DNA from: Rhodospirillales bacterium 70-18
Lineage (GTDB): Bacteria > Pseudomonadota > Alphaproteobacteria > Acetobacterales > Acetobacteraceae
Reading direction: 5' to 3'
NCBI GenBank assembly: GCA_001899585.1
Contig: MKWE01000015.1
Coordinates: 67,067-131,066, forward strand
DNA length: 64,000 bases
Part shown: positions 19,610-28,643 of the stretch, in pieces
Position numbering within the stretch: position 1 is the stretch's first letter
How the letters are laid out: the number at the start of each line of letters is the position of its first letter
Program-made: the position numbers and the translations under genes
The notes under the pieces: model-generated
What the model was told of the DNA's origin: nothing
The model's database searches: none
Seen by the model: only the letters and a program-made list of their open reading frames with translations

Positions 19610-21559
19610 GTGCCGCTGCCGCCGTTTCCGTTGGAAGGCGGGGTTGCGCTGGCGCTGGCGCGTGGCCTGGCGGTGGCCGGGCTGTTCGCGGTGTTCGGCG
19701 GCGTGCTGGCGCGGGTGGCGGTGTTGCCGCCCGCGCTGGCGCGGCTGGAGGATGGGGCGGCTGGGCGGCTGCTGGCGCGCTGGCGGCGCCTGGTATGGGC
19801 CGGGCTGGCGGTGGCGGTGGCGGGGCTGCTGGCCTGGGCGTGGCTGGTGGCCGGCACGCTGGCCGATGCGCCGGGGCTGGCCGGCACGGCGGAGACGCTG
19901 CCGGTGCTGCTGGGCCAGACCGGGTTCGGCCATGCCCTGCTGGGGCAACTGGCCGCGCTGGCGCTGGCCGGGCTGTGTATGGCGCGGCTGTGTATGGCGC
20001 GGCTGTGCGGGGCGCGGCTGTGCGTGGCGGGGCGGCGGCGGTGGCTGGCGCTGGGGTTCGCGGCCCTCGCCGTGGGGTTGCAGGCGGGGCATGGCCATGG
20101 CTTCGCGTTGGCGCCGGGGCCGAGCCTGCTGCTGGCCTCCGACCTGGTGCACCTGCTGGCCGGGGCGGCCTGGCTGGGCGGGCTGCCGCCGCTGCTGCTG
20201 GTGGTGACGACCGCGCCGGAGGCGGCCTTGGCGGCCTGCCGGCGGTTCTCGCCGCTGGGTGTGGGCTGCGTGCTGGCGCTGGCGGCGACGGCGGGATGGC
20301 AGGGCTGGGCGCTGGTCGGCAGCCTGCCGGGGCTGATCGGCACCGGCTACGGCCTGATGGCGCTGCTGAAGCTGGGGCTGTTCGCGGCGCTGCTGGGGCT
20401 GGCGGCGCGGCATCGGCTCCGGCTGACGCCCGCCTTGGCGGCGGGCGATCCGCGGGCGGCGCGACGGCTGGCCCGCAGCATCGGGCTGGAGGCGGGGCTG
20501 GGGCTGGCGGTGGTGCTGGCGGCCGGCGTGCTCTCCGGCCTGCCGCCGGGGATGCATGTGCAGCCGCTCTGGCCGTTCGCCTGGCGGCCGAGCCTGGCGA
20601 CGATCAACGAGGACGCGGATTTCCGGCGCGAGGTGGTCGCGGCCGGGCTGGCGTTGGCGGGCGCGGTGGCGCTGCTGGCGATGGCGGCGCTGCTGCGGCG
20701 GCGGGCGCGCTGGCTGGCGGCGGCGGTGGCGCTGGCGGTGGCGTGGCGGGCGGCGCCGCATCTGGGCCTGCTGCTGGTGGAAGCCTACCCCACCAGCTTC
20801 TATCGCTCGCCCACCGGCTTCGGGGCGATCGGCATCGTGGCGGGGGCGGCGACGTTCGCTGCGCGGTGCGCCGGTTGCCACGGCGCCTCCGGCCGGGGCA
20901 ACGGGCCGGCGGCGGCCGGGCTGCCGGTGCCGCCGGCCGACCTGACGGCGGCGCATCTGTGGGGGCACAGCGACGGCACGCTGTACTGGTGGCTGTCGCA
21001 CGGCATCGAGACGCCGGAGGGCGTGGTGGCGATGCCCGGCTTCGCGCGCCTGCTGTCGGCGCGGCAACGCTGGCAGGTGATCGACTATGTTCGCGCCCAT
21101 AATGCCGGGCTGGCGCTGCAGAGCCGGGGGCGCTGGCCGGCGCCGGTGCAGGGGCCGGGCTTCCAGGCGCGTTGCGCCGAGGGGCGGGAGGTGGCGCTGG
21201 GCGACCTGCGCGGGCGGGTGGTGTGGGTGCTGATCGGCCGGCCGGCGCACAGGCCGGTGCCGCCGCCCGGCGTGGTCGCGGTCATCGTCAGCGGCAGCCC
21301 GGCGGTGCGGCCGGGGCCGGGCGTCTGCGTGGCCGCCGACCGGGCGGTGAAGCTGGCCTATGCCATCGCCGCCGGGCTGGCGAACGAGGCGCAGGGGGCG
21401 CAATTCCTGCTCGACGCCGGCGGCTGGCTGCGCGACATGCAGAGGGCGGATGCGACCGCGCGCTGGAGCGATGCCGCCGTGCTGGCGGCGGCGCTGCGAA
21501 AGATGCGCGCCCATGAACTGCCGGCGATGGATAATCCCCATGCCCATATGCACATGTAG
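19610..21559 (+). CDS. copD: CopD-type membrane protein fused to cytochrome c and a redoxin-like domain
   Basis: This 649-residue protein joins three parts. Residues 1 to about 400 are a polytopic CopD domain with repeated hydrophobic segments and DLVHLLAGAAWLGGLPPLLL. Residues 410-510 are a class I cytochrome c domain with haem motif CAGCH (Cys420, Cys423, His424) and a Met-containing AMPGFARLLSARQRWQVIDY. The rest resembles a thioredoxin/redoxin fold (GREVALGDLRGRVVWVLIG) without the redox CxxC pair, and ends in Met/His-rich MDNPHAHMHM. It starts at GTG 19610. The location with copC and sco suggests periplasmic copper delivery or oxidation linked to electron transfer. Confidence 0.85.
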   Translation: MPLPPFPLEGGVALALARGLAVAGLFAVFGGVLARVAVLPPALARLEDGAAGRLLARWRRLVWAGLAVAVAGLLAWAWLVAGTLADAPGLAGTAETLPVLLGQTGFGHALLGQLAALALAGLCMARLCMARLCGARLCVAGRRRWLALGFAALAVGLQAGHGHGFALAPGPSLLLASDLVHLLAGAAWLGGLPPLLLVVTTAPEAALAACRRFSPLGVGCVLALAATAGWQGWALVGSLPGLIGTGYGLMALLKLGLFAALLGLAARHRLRLTPALAAGDPRAARRLARSIGLEAGLGLAVVLAAGVLSGLPPGMHVQPLWPFAWRPSLATINEDADFRREVVAAGLALAGAVALLAMAALLRRRARWLAAAVALAVAWRAAPHLGLLLVEAYPTSFYRSPTGFGAIGIVAGAATFAARCAGCHGASGRGNGPAAAGLPVPPADLTAAHLWGHSDGTLYWWLSHGIETPEGVVAMPGFARLLSARQRWQVIDYVRAHNAGLALQSRGRWPAPVQGPGFQARCAEGREVALGDLRGRVVWVLIGRPAHRPVPPPGVVAVIVSGSPAVRPGPGVCVAADRAVKLAYAIAAGLANEAQGAQFLLDAGGWLRDMQRADATARWSDAAVLAAALRKMRAHELPAMDNPHAHMHM

Positions 21560-22136
21560 GCCGAAGGGCCGGGACCGTCGGGCGCTGCTGGCCGCGTTTG
21601 GCGGCGTGGCCGGGCTGCTGCTGCTGAGCACGCTGTACCTGGCGTGGCTGGGGCCGGCGCCGCATGGCAGCGCCGCGGTCGGCGGGGCGTTCCGGCTGGC
21701 GGCGACGCAGGGCGGGGCGGTGGACGAGCGGAGTTTTCCGGGGCGCTATCGGCTGGTGTATTTCGGCTACACGCATTGCCCGGATGTGTGCCCGACCACG
21801 CTGGCGACGCTGGCCGAGGCGCTGCGGCGGTTGGGACCGCTGGCGGCGCGGGTGCAGCCGCTGTTCATCACGCTGGACCCGGCGCGGGACAGCCTGGCGG
21901 TGCTGCGGGCCTATCTGGCGGGGTTCTCCCCGCGCCTGATCGGGCTGACCGGCACGGCGGCGGAGCTGGCGGCGGTGGAGCGGGCGTTTCGGGTGACCAG
22001 CGTGGCGCATCCCGATGGGCCGGACCATTCCTCGGTGCTGTATCTGATGGCGCCGGACGGGCGGTTCGTGGCGCCGGTGGCGGCGGATGCGTCGGCGGCC
22101 GGGATGGCGCGCGCCATCTCGGCCGGGATGATGTAG
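21540..22136 (+). CDS. SCO1/SenC-family copper chaperone
   Basis: SCO proteins deliver copper to cytochrome oxidase or act as periplasmic thiol-disulfide proteins. The 198-residue product has an N-terminal membrane anchor (LLAAFGGVAGLLLLSTLYLA), a thioredoxin fold, the copper-binding pair Cys80 and Cys84 in YFGYTHCPDVCPTTLATLAE and the conserved His163 in DHSSVLYLMAPDG. It starts at ATG 21540 inside the 3' end of the copD fusion, overlapping by 20 bases, so the genes are coupled. It is the last gene of the copper operon; a convergent gene ends 46 bases further on. Confidence 0.92.
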   Translation: MPICTCRPKGRDRRALLAAFGGVAGLLLLSTLYLAWLGPAPHGSAAVGGAFRLAATQGGAVDERSFPGRYRLVYFGYTHCPDVCPTTLATLAEALRRLGPLAARVQPLFITLDPARDSLAVLRAYLAGFSPRLIGLTGTAAELAAVERAFRVTSVAHPDGPDHSSVLYLMAPDGRFVAPVAADASAAGMARAISAGMM

Positions 22137-22181
22137 GAAGGCGGCGGCTCTTTCTGATTTTGAAGAAAAAACCTTATCCGC

Positions 22182-22823
22182 TCACGCGGTCTCGCCTTCG
22201 GCGGCCACTAGGTCGGCGCCGGTTTCGGCGCTGACGGTCAGCACGATCTCGATGCCGCGTACGATGCAGTCCAGCGCCATCGAGGGGGCTTTCGGGTGGT
22301 TCGCCGCCTGCTCCGGCAGGTAGGGCAGGTGCATGAAGCCGCCGCGAAACCGCGCCTTTCGCATCGCCGCGTAATGCATCAGGCCGTAGAACACGTGGTT
22401 GCACACGAAGGTGCCGGCGCTGTTGGACACCGAGGCCGGCAGCCCCGCCTCGCGCATGGCATGCACGGCGGCCTTGATCGGCAGGGTGGTGAAATAGGCC
22501 GCCGGCCCGCCGGGCACCACCGCCACGTCGATCGGCTGGTCGCCCTCGTTGTCGCGGATGCGCGCGTCCTGCACGTTGATCGCCACCCGCTCGGGCGTGA
22601 GGTCGATGCGGCTGCCGGCCTCGCCGGTGCACAGCACGATGTCCGGGTCCTCGCGCGCGATGGCGGCGCGCAGCAGCCCCAGCGAGGGCGCGTAGGCGGC
22701 GGGCAGCAACTGGGTCGCGATGCGCAGCCCGCCGAGACGGGCCGGCAGGCGGTCGATGGCCGCCTGCGAGGGGTTGAGGCGCTCGCCGCCGAACGGCTCG
22801 AAGCCGGTGACCAGTATCTTCAT
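22182..22823 (-). CDS. pcp: Pyroglutamyl-peptidase I
   Basis: Pcp is a cytosolic cysteine peptidase that removes N-terminal pyroglutamate from peptides. The 213-residue product has the normal length and a visible catalytic triad: Glu78 in DLTPERVAIN, Cys141 in SVSNSAGTFVCNHVFYG and His165 in GGFMHLPYLPEQ. The start ATG overlaps the fahA stop as ATGA, so it is the third gene of the homogentisate operon, although it has no known role in that pathway. The C-terminus (SAETGADLVAAEGETA) is slightly extended. Confidence 0.93.
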   Translation of the reverse strand: MKILVTGFEPFGGERLNPSQAAIDRLPARLGGLRIATQLLPAAYAPSLGLLRAAIAREDPDIVLCTGEAGSRIDLTPERVAINVQDARIRDNEGDQPIDVAVVPGGPAAYFTTLPIKAAVHAMREAGLPASVSNSAGTFVCNHVFYGLMHYAAMRKARFRGGFMHLPYLPEQAANHPKAPSMALDCIVRGIEIVLTVSAETGADLVAAEGETA

Positions 22824-24139
22824 CTCGGTCTCTCTGGTTGGGCGGCGACAACGCCGCGGCATTCGCCGAAGCCGATCGGCACGAAGCCCTCCCGCGCCGC
22901 CCGGGCACGGAAGATGACCTCGTCGCCATCGGCCAGGAAGCGCCTGGTTTCGCCGGAATCGAGCTGGACCGGCTGCCGGCCGCCGCGCGAAAGCTCCATC
23001 AGGCTGCCCCAGCCGGTCTCCTCCGGGGCGGAGATGGTGCCGCTGCCGAACAGGTCGCCGGGGTTGAGGTTGCAGCCGCCGCTGGTGTGGTGGGCCATCA
23101 TCTGCGCCACCGTCCAGTACAGCTTGTCCGCCCCGGCGCGCGACAGGCGCTGTGGCGCCATGCCGCGGGCGCGCATCACCGGGGTCAGCAGATGCACCTC
23201 CAGCGCCAGGTTCAGCGCGCCGTGCGACTGGTCGTACTCGGCCAGCAGATGCGGCAGCGGCGCCGGGTCGCCGGCCGGCCGGGGCGGCTGCGGCAGGCGG
23301 AACGGCGCCATCGCCTCGGGCGTGATGACCCACGGGGAGATCGAGGTCTGGAAGCTCTTGGCCAGGAACGGGCCGAGCGGCTGATATTCCCACGACTGGA
23401 TGTCGCGCGCCGACCAGTCGTTCAGCAGGCAGAACCCGGCGATATGGGCATGCGCCTCGGCGATCGGGATGGGGGTGCCGAGCGGGTTGCCCGGGCCGAT
23501 CCAGATGCCGAGTTCCAGCTCGTAATCCAGGTTGCGGCACGGCCCGAAGCTGGGTGCGGCCTCCTCGGCCAGCTTGCGCTGCCCCTCCGGCCGCCGCACC
23601 GGCGTGCCGGACGGGCGGATGGAGGAGGCGCGGCCGTGATAGGCGACGGGGACGTATTTGTAGTTCGCCAGCAGCGGATTGTCCGGCCGGAACAGGCGCC
23701 CGCCGTTCAGGGCATGGTGGATTCCGGCGAAAAAATCCGTGTAATCGCCGATTTCGGCCGGAATATGCGGGGTGCAGGCCGCCGTTTCGCGTAAAATCCG
23801 TGGCCCCAGCGCCTGCACGGCGGGTGGCGCGTCGTCGGCCAGCAATTCGAACAGCCGCGTCCGCAGCGCCGCGCGCGGGCCGGCGCCGAGGGCGAATAGC
23901 GGGTTCAGGCTGCGGCCGGCGGCGGCCTCGGCGGCGAGGCCGGCCTCGCCCTTCAGCAGGCCGAGTTCGAGCGCGGCCGGCAGGTCCAGGATGTGGTCGC
24001 CGATCGCCACACCGCCGCGCGGGGTGTCGCCGTGGTGGCTGAAGATGCCCAGCGGCAGGTTCTGCAGCGGGAAATCCGGGTGGCCGCGGGCGCTGGCGAC
24101 CCAGCTGCGGCGGGCGGCGTCGTGGGTGTGGTCGATCAC
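22820..24139 (-). CDS. fahA: Fumarylacetoacetase
   Basis: FahA hydrolyses fumarylacetoacetate to fumarate and acetoacetate, the last step of tyrosine/homogentisate breakdown. The 439-residue product has an N-terminal SH3-like domain with [20 protein letters not shown], the catalytic His region [20 protein letters not shown], metal-site region [12 protein letters not shown] and [20 protein letters not shown]. It starts at GTG 24139, which overlaps the hmgA stop as GTGA. The maleylacetoacetate isomerase gene that normally completes the pathway is not adjacent. Confidence 0.94.
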   Translation of the reverse strand: MIDHTHDAARRSWVASARGHPDFPLQNLPLGIFSHHGDTPRGGVAIGDHILDLPAALELGLLKGEAGLAAEAAAGRSLNPLFALGAGPRAALRTRLFELLADDAPPAVQALGPRILRETAACTPHIPAEIGDYTDFFAGIHHALNGGRLFRPDNPLLANYKYVPVAYHGRASSIRPSGTPVRRPEGQRKLAEEAAPSFGPCRNLDYELELGIWIGPGNPLGTPIPIAEAHAHIAGFCLLNDWSARDIQSWEYQPLGPFLAKSFQTSISPWVITPEAMAPFRLPQPPRPAGDPAPLPHLLAEYDQSHGALNLALEVHLLTPVMRARGMAPQRLSRAGADKLYWTVAQMMAHHTSGGCNLNPGDLFGSGTISAPEETGWGSLMELSRGGRQPVQLDSGETRRFLADGDEVIFRARAAREGFVPIGFGECRGVVAAQPERPR

Positions 24140-25425
24140 GGTGCGAAGGTCTTTTCCAGGCCGTTCCAGCACGAATCGTAGTCCGCCTGGAGCGCCGCGC
24201 AAGCCATGGCGAACTGGGTGGCGTGCAGCACGCGCCCGGTTTCGAACATGAAGGCGAGCGTGCCGTCGATCTTGTGCGGCGCCAGGGGCGCGGCCATGGC
24301 GCGCGCGGTGGTGGCCTGGTCGGGGCCATGCGCGCTCATCAGCCCGTGCAGGCTGAGGCCGCCGGGCTGGAAGCCTTCGGCCTTGGCGTCGTAGACGCCG
24401 TGGACCAGGCCCATGCACTCGTTCATCACGTTGCGGTGGAACCAGGGCGGGCGGAACGTGTCCTCGGCGACCATCCAGCGCGGCGGGAAGATGGCGAAAT
24501 CCATGTTGGCGCGGCCGGGGGCGTCGCCCGGCGCGGTCAGCACGGTGAAGATCGACGGGTCCGGGTGGTCGAAGCTCACGGTGCCGATGGTGTTGAAGCG
24601 GGCCAGGTCGTATTTGTATGGCGCGCAGGAGCCGTGCCAGGCAACCACGTCCAGCGGCGAGTGATCCAGCGTGGTGGCCCACAGCCCGCCCAGGTATTTC
24701 TGCACCACCTCGGTGGGAGCATCCACATCCTCGAACCAGGCGGTGGGGGTGAGGAAGTCGCGCGGGTTGGCGAGACCGTTGGCGCCGATCGGCCCCAGTT
24801 CCGGCAGGCGCAGCAGCGGGCCGTGGTTTTCCGCGATGTAGCCGCGCGCCTGCCCGTCCGGAAGTTCCACCCGCAGGCGCAGGCCGCGCGGGATGACGGC
24901 GATCTCGCCCGGGGCGAGGGGCAGGCGGCCCAGCTCGGTGGCGAGCAGCAGGCGGCCGAGCTGCGGGACGATCAGCAACTCGCCGTCGGCGTTCCAGAAC
25001 ACCCGGCGCATGGAGCGGTTGGCCCGGTAGACATGCACGCTGACCCCCTGCTCGGCCGCGCCGGGGGCGTTGGCCAGCATGGTCGCCATGCCGGCGACGA
25101 AATCGGTCGGCGCCTCGGGGATGGGCAGCGGGTCCCAGCGCAGCCGGTTGGGGTTGGGCTGGGCGAGCGGGCCGCCGATCGCGCCGCCGTCGATGCGGCG
25201 ATAGGGCGGGTGGGCGGCGGAGGGGCGGATGCGGTACAGCCAGCTTCGCCGCGCCTCGTGCCGGGGCACGGTGAAGGCGGTGGCCGAGAGCTGCTCGGCA
25301 TACAGGCCCAGCGGCGGGCGCTGCGGCGAGTTGCGGCCCTGCGGCAGCGCACCGGGCAGTGCCTCGGTGGCGAATTCGTTGCCGAAGCCCGAGAGCATCG
25401 GCGCGGCGTCGGTGGTGGTGTCCAT
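24136..25425 (-). CDS. hmgA: Homogentisate 1,2-dioxygenase
   Basis: HmgA is an Fe(II) ring-cleaving dioxygenase converting homogentisate to maleylacetoacetate. The 429-residue product fits the family length. Visible landmarks are [20 protein letters not shown] near the N-terminus, [19 protein letters not shown] and [18 protein letters not shown], which carry the iron-binding His/Glu residues. It is the first gene of hmgA-fahA-pcp. An AGTTTC-N4-GAAACT palindrome lies 31-46 bases before its start, a probable operator. Confidence 0.95.
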   Translation of the reverse strand: MDTTTDAAPMLSGFGNEFATEALPGALPQGRNSPQRPPLGLYAEQLSATAFTVPRHEARRSWLYRIRPSAAHPPYRRIDGGAIGGPLAQPNPNRLRWDPLPIPEAPTDFVAGMATMLANAPGAAEQGVSVHVYRANRSMRRVFWNADGELLIVPQLGRLLLATELGRLPLAPGEIAVIPRGLRLRVELPDGQARGYIAENHGPLLRLPELGPIGANGLANPRDFLTPTAWFEDVDAPTEVVQKYLGGLWATTLDHSPLDVVAWHGSCAPYKYDLARFNTIGTVSFDHPDPSIFTVLTAPGDAPGRANMDFAIFPPRWMVAEDTFRPPWFHRNVMNECMGLVHGVYDAKAEGFQPGGLSLHGLMSAHGPDQATTARAMAAPLAPHKIDGTLAFMFETGRVLHATQFAMACAALQADYDSCWNGLEKTFAP

Positions 25426-25455
25426 CTCTGTCCCCTCCCCAGGTTCCGGGAATAT

Positions 25456-25471
25456 AGTTTCAAACGAAACT
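25456..25471. promoter_or_regulatory. Palindromic operator candidate upstream of hmgA
   Basis: AGTTTC-AAAC-GAAACT is a perfect 6-bp inverted repeat with a 4-base spacer, in the 61-base gap between hmgA and the co-directional crp/fnr gene. It lies 31-46 bases before the hmgA ATG, where it would overlap a promoter. The size and A/T-rich symmetry suit a MarR- or similar family repressor of aromatic catabolism. No such regulator gene is adjacent; the neighbouring Crp/Fnr protein would be expected to prefer a TGTGA- or TTGAT-type site. The regulator is therefore unknown. Confidence 0.5.
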
Positions 25472-25486
25472 TTATGGAAGAGGTGC

Positions 25487-26194
25487 TCAGCTCACCAGCG
25501 CGTGCAGCGCCGCCGGCGCGCGCAGCACCATGTAGCCCTCCTGCTGGTCCAGCACGCCGTCGCGCGTCCACAGGCGCAACTGCTTGTTAACGCTCTCGCG
25601 CGTGCTGGCGACCAGGGTGGCGAGGTCGCGCTGGGAGAGCTTGAGGTCGATGCGGGTGCCGCCCTCCACCGGGCGGCCGTAATCGGCGGCCAGCTTGACC
25701 AGCAGCCGCGCCAGGCGGACCGGCAGGTCGAACAGGGCGATTTCCTCCAGCGCCAGGCTGGTGCGGCGCAGGCGGTCGCACAGCACGATCAGCAGGCGTT
25801 CCACCAGGTCCTCGTGGCGCAGCAGGAAGGGCATGAAGTGCCGCCGCTCGATCACCATCAGCACGCTGTCCTCCAGCGCGGTGGCGTCGGCGCTGCGGGG
25901 CTTGCCGTCGAGCAGGGCGATCTCGCCGAAGATTTCGCCCTGGCCGATGACGTTCAGCGTCACCTCCTTGCCGTCGGGCGAGACATTGCCGATGCGCACC
26001 CGGCCGGCCAGCACCGCCATCATGCTGGCGCCGGGATCGCCCTTGCCGAAGATGCTGGCGCCCTTGGCCACGCGCAACTCGGTGGACAGCGCGAGGATGC
26101 CGTCCAGCTCCTCCGGGCGCATCGGCCGGAAGAACGGGCTGGTCAGCAGGGTGTCGCGCTTCATGCGCAGGTCGATGCGGCGGGGCGGCGCCAT
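25487..26194 (-). CDS. Crp/Fnr-family transcriptional regulator
   Basis: The 235-residue product has a cyclic-nucleotide-binding-type beta-roll ([20 protein letters not shown] through [20 protein letters not shown]), the dimerisation helix, and a C-terminal winged helix with recognition region [20 protein letters not shown]. The phosphate-binding cassette [13 protein letters not shown] is close to the cAMP-binding consensus. There is no N-terminal Cys cluster, so it is not an oxygen-sensing FNR. The target genes are unknown. It may control the adjacent homogentisate operon, but this is only proximity. Confidence 0.88.
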   Translation of the reverse strand: MAPPRRIDLRMKRDTLLTSPFFRPMRPEELDGILALSTELRVAKGASIFGKGDPGASMMAVLAGRVRIGNVSPDGKEVTLNVIGQGEIFGEIALLDGKPRSADATALEDSVLMVIERRHFMPFLLRHEDLVERLLIVLCDRLRRTSLALEEIALFDLPVRLARLLVKLAADYGRPVEGGTRIDLKLSQRDLATLVASTRESVNKQLRLWTRDGVLDQQEGYMVLRAPAALHALVS

Positions 26195-26238
26195 CGGGAC
26201 GAACTCCGGGACGGGGGTGATCGTATGGGAGGATGGGG

Positions 26239-26362
26239 AAGGAAGCGGTTCTTTTTGGAAAAAAGAACCAAAAAACTTTTACCCGCTGGAGTCGCTCGCG
26301 GCGAGACTCCAGCGGATAACGTTTTTTTGTTTCTTTTTGTTCACAAAAAGAAGACCTTCCTT
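26239..26362. repeat. A/T-rich multi-hairpin repeat, copy 2
   Basis: Best-formed of the four copies. Outer arms AAGGAAG (26239-26245) and CTTCCTT (26356-26362) are perfectly complementary. The left hairpin (26247-26269) pairs GGTTCTTTTT with AAAAAGAACC. The central arm is a perfect 11-bp stem, CCGCTGGAGTC (26283-26293) with GACTCCAGCGG (26305-26315), itself flanked by AAAAAACTTT and a T-run that can pair. The right hairpin is about 26330-26353. It lies between two minus-strand genes, touching the stop codon of the small gene on its right. Confidence 0.9.
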
Positions 26363-26603
26363 ACTGCCCCGCTACAGCCTCCACCATCCGCCGCGCCTGG
26401 TCCAGGGCGGCCACGAAGCGGTTCTGCCCGCGCATCAGCTCCACCTGGGCGCAGCGGCGCAGGCGCTGGACCAGCGTGTCCATGCCGCGGTTCACGTCTT
26501 CCGGCCGCCAGCGCGGCATGGTGGAGAAGGTTTCCACCAGGGACCAGGGCATGTCGAGACTGACCTCGTCGATGAAGCGGCGCTCGGCCTCTGTGATCGG
26601 CAT
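26361..26603 (-). CDS. Small protein of unknown function, possibly an N-terminal remnant
   Basis: The 80-residue product from ATG 26603 reads MPITEAERRFIDEVSLDMPW, then SLVETFSTMPRWRPEDVNRG and a helical Arg/Gln-rich tail. I do not recognise a firm family. The opening looks like the first segment of a larger enzyme (M28-type peptidases of related bacteria come to mind from memory), which would make this a truncated remnant. Its TAA lies exactly at the edge of repeat copy 2. The repeat may therefore mark where the downstream part was lost. Confidence 0.4.
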   Translation of the reverse strand: MPITEAERRFIDEVSLDMPWSLVETFSTMPRWRPEDVNRGMDTLVQRLRRCAQVELMRGQNRFVAALDQARRMVEAVAGQ

Positions 26604-26731
26604 GGCAAACCCCTTTGTGCGGTGGCCAATCGCATCACCGATCGGCGGAACTGGCAAGACTCCCCCTTGAACCTTTCGGCATTGCCGCGTTGAATCCGCT
26701 GCAACACGAACAACAAGCGCGGGCTTTGCAT

Positions 26732-28413
26732 ATGAACCGGTTCTTGCTGGCCGTCGGCGTGACGGCGTTGTCCGGGTTCGCGGCGAATGCGCAGCCTGCC
26801 GGCGACCCGATCCGCCCGCTGACGCTGCTGACGCAGCCGCAGGCGGCCGCGCCGCAGGAGTTCCAGGCCGCCCAGATCATCGCCGCGGCGTGGCGCAAGC
26901 TGGGGCTGACGGTGAATGTGCGCCCGCTGCCGGGCCAGCAGTACAACCAGATCGTCTGGTAAGAGCGCCAGCGCTGGGATGCCACCACCTGGCAGATGGT
27001 CGGCCGGCCCGAGCGCAGCGACCCGGACGAGCTGACCTACGACCTGTTCCTGTCGGCCAACGCGGCCAACGGCTACGACTTCGTCGGCTACAACAACCCC
27101 GAATACGACAAGCTGGCGCAGGCGCAGCGCCAGGAGCTGGACCTGGACAAGCGGCGCGCGCTGATCATACAGGCGCAGGCGCTGATCAACCACGACCAGC
27201 CCGACGGCTTCGAGGTGCATCCCAAGAACGTCGTCGCCTATGACAAGACGGTGTGGGACCCCAAGAGCATGGTGTCGCAGGCGGGCATCGGCATCCGCAA
27301 TTTCTGGACCTGGATCGGCATCACGCCGCTGGGCAAGCAGCAGGACGTGATCCTGAACTCGGTGGCGCCGCCGACCAACCTCAACCCGTTCAACATCCCG
27401 GCGGCCAGGGCTCCTGGGCCACCGAGATCGTGTGGGACCGGCTGATGCGCGTGGGCCCCGACGGGCTGCCCAAGCCGAGGGCGGCGGAGAAGGTGGAGCG
27501 GCCGGACGAGCTGACCGTGAACATCACCCTGCGCAAGGGCATGAAGTGGAGCGACGGCCAGCCGGTGACCATCGACGACGCGGTGTTCAGCCTGACCGCG
27601 CCGGGGATCGGCGACAAATCGCCGATGTACAAGCCCTTCGTGGCCAACATCGCCAGCGTGATGGCGACCGGGGCGGACACGCTGACCATCAAGCTGAAGA
27701 AGCCGGACGCGGCCTTCCTGGTCAGCTCGCTGGCCAAGCTGAACTTGGCGCCGAAGCATGAGTGGGAGCCGATCTTCAAGAAGCTGGAAGGCACGCCGCA
27801 GACCGCCGAGAGCATCGCGCTGGAGCACCCGGTAAGCTCCGGCCCGTTCCGCATCGTGCGCGCCGAGCTGAACCGCGAGATCGTGCTGGAGGCCAACCCC
27901 GACCACTGGACCCATCCGAAGGTGAAGCGCTGGATCATGCGCATCATGCCGAACGTGGAGGCCTCGCGGGGGGCGCTGAAGAACGGCGAGATCAACTTCC
28001 TGTCCGACTACACCGGCGACCCGCAACTGCTGACCGACCTCGCCAAGTCCGACCCGAAGATCGCGGTGTCGGAGGCGCTGGACCTGGGGTTCAAGTTCAT
28101 CGCCTACAACCTGTGCCGGCCGCCGTTCAACAGCACGCCGTTCCGCCAGGCGATCGCGGCGGTGATCGACCGCAAGCTGCTGGCCGAGGATGCCTGGGGC
28201 GGGGCGGCCGAGCCGTCCAACTCCTGGATCTCGCCGGCGCTGGATTTCTGGCATGCCAAGGGGATCGTGGACCAGGTGCCGGGCGGCAACCTCGCCAGCG
28301 CGCAGAAGATACTGGGCGCGCAGAAGATACTGAAGGATGTCGGCTTCGTGCTGGTGGGGGGCAAGCTGCACTATCCCGCCGGCGTGAAGGAGACGACGGA
28401 TGCGTTTCACTGA
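26732..28413 (+). pseudogene. Peptide/nickel-type ABC transporter solute-binding protein (family 5), broken
   Basis: The gene begins with a good signal peptide (MNRFLLAVGVTALSGFAANA) but stops at an in-frame TAA at 26960-26962. The same frame resumes with ERQRWDATTWQMVGRPERSD and runs through YDLFLSANAANGYDFVGYNN. A frameshift near 27400-27415 moves it to another frame (GSWATEIVWDRLMRVGPDGL, KGMKWSDGQPVTIDDAVFSL, LEANPDHWTHPKVKRW) up to the TGA at 28413. A short tandem duplication near the 3' end gives AQKILGAQKIL. The intact protein would resemble DppA-type binding proteins. No permease or ATPase genes accompany it, consistent with loss of function. Confidence 0.85.
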
Positions 28414-28538
28414 GCGCGGCCATCGAGTGCGGGCCATTGAGGGTGGGCCAGTGAACCGGTCGGGTGCGCGAGCGCGCCTGGGTGGATGGGATGTGACGGT
28501 GGATGCCTCGGGGGCGCTGCTGCTGCGGCGGGGGTAGA

Positions 28539-28581
28539 GCGTGATGACCGGAGGTGGAATCACCGGAGGTCTGAATCACGC
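28539..28581. repeat. Small REP-like palindrome
   Basis: GCGTGAT (28539-28545) and ATCACGC (28575-28581) enclose two direct ACCGGAGGT units. This kind of short imperfect palindrome is common between genes in alphaproteobacteria. It lies in the 230-base gap between the broken binding-protein gene and the end of rodA, where it could help terminate rodA transcription. I saw nothing else in that gap. Confidence 0.45.
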
Positions 28582-28643
28582 GACAAAACAAAGTGCTGAA
28601 GCGTGGTGGCCGCTTCTTTCGGCGGTCATCGGACTCCGAGGGG

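Noticed and set aside
22182..24329. 715-residue frame joining the fahA region and pcp
   Set aside because: pcp begins at its own ATG 22823; the upstream part is out of frame with fahA.
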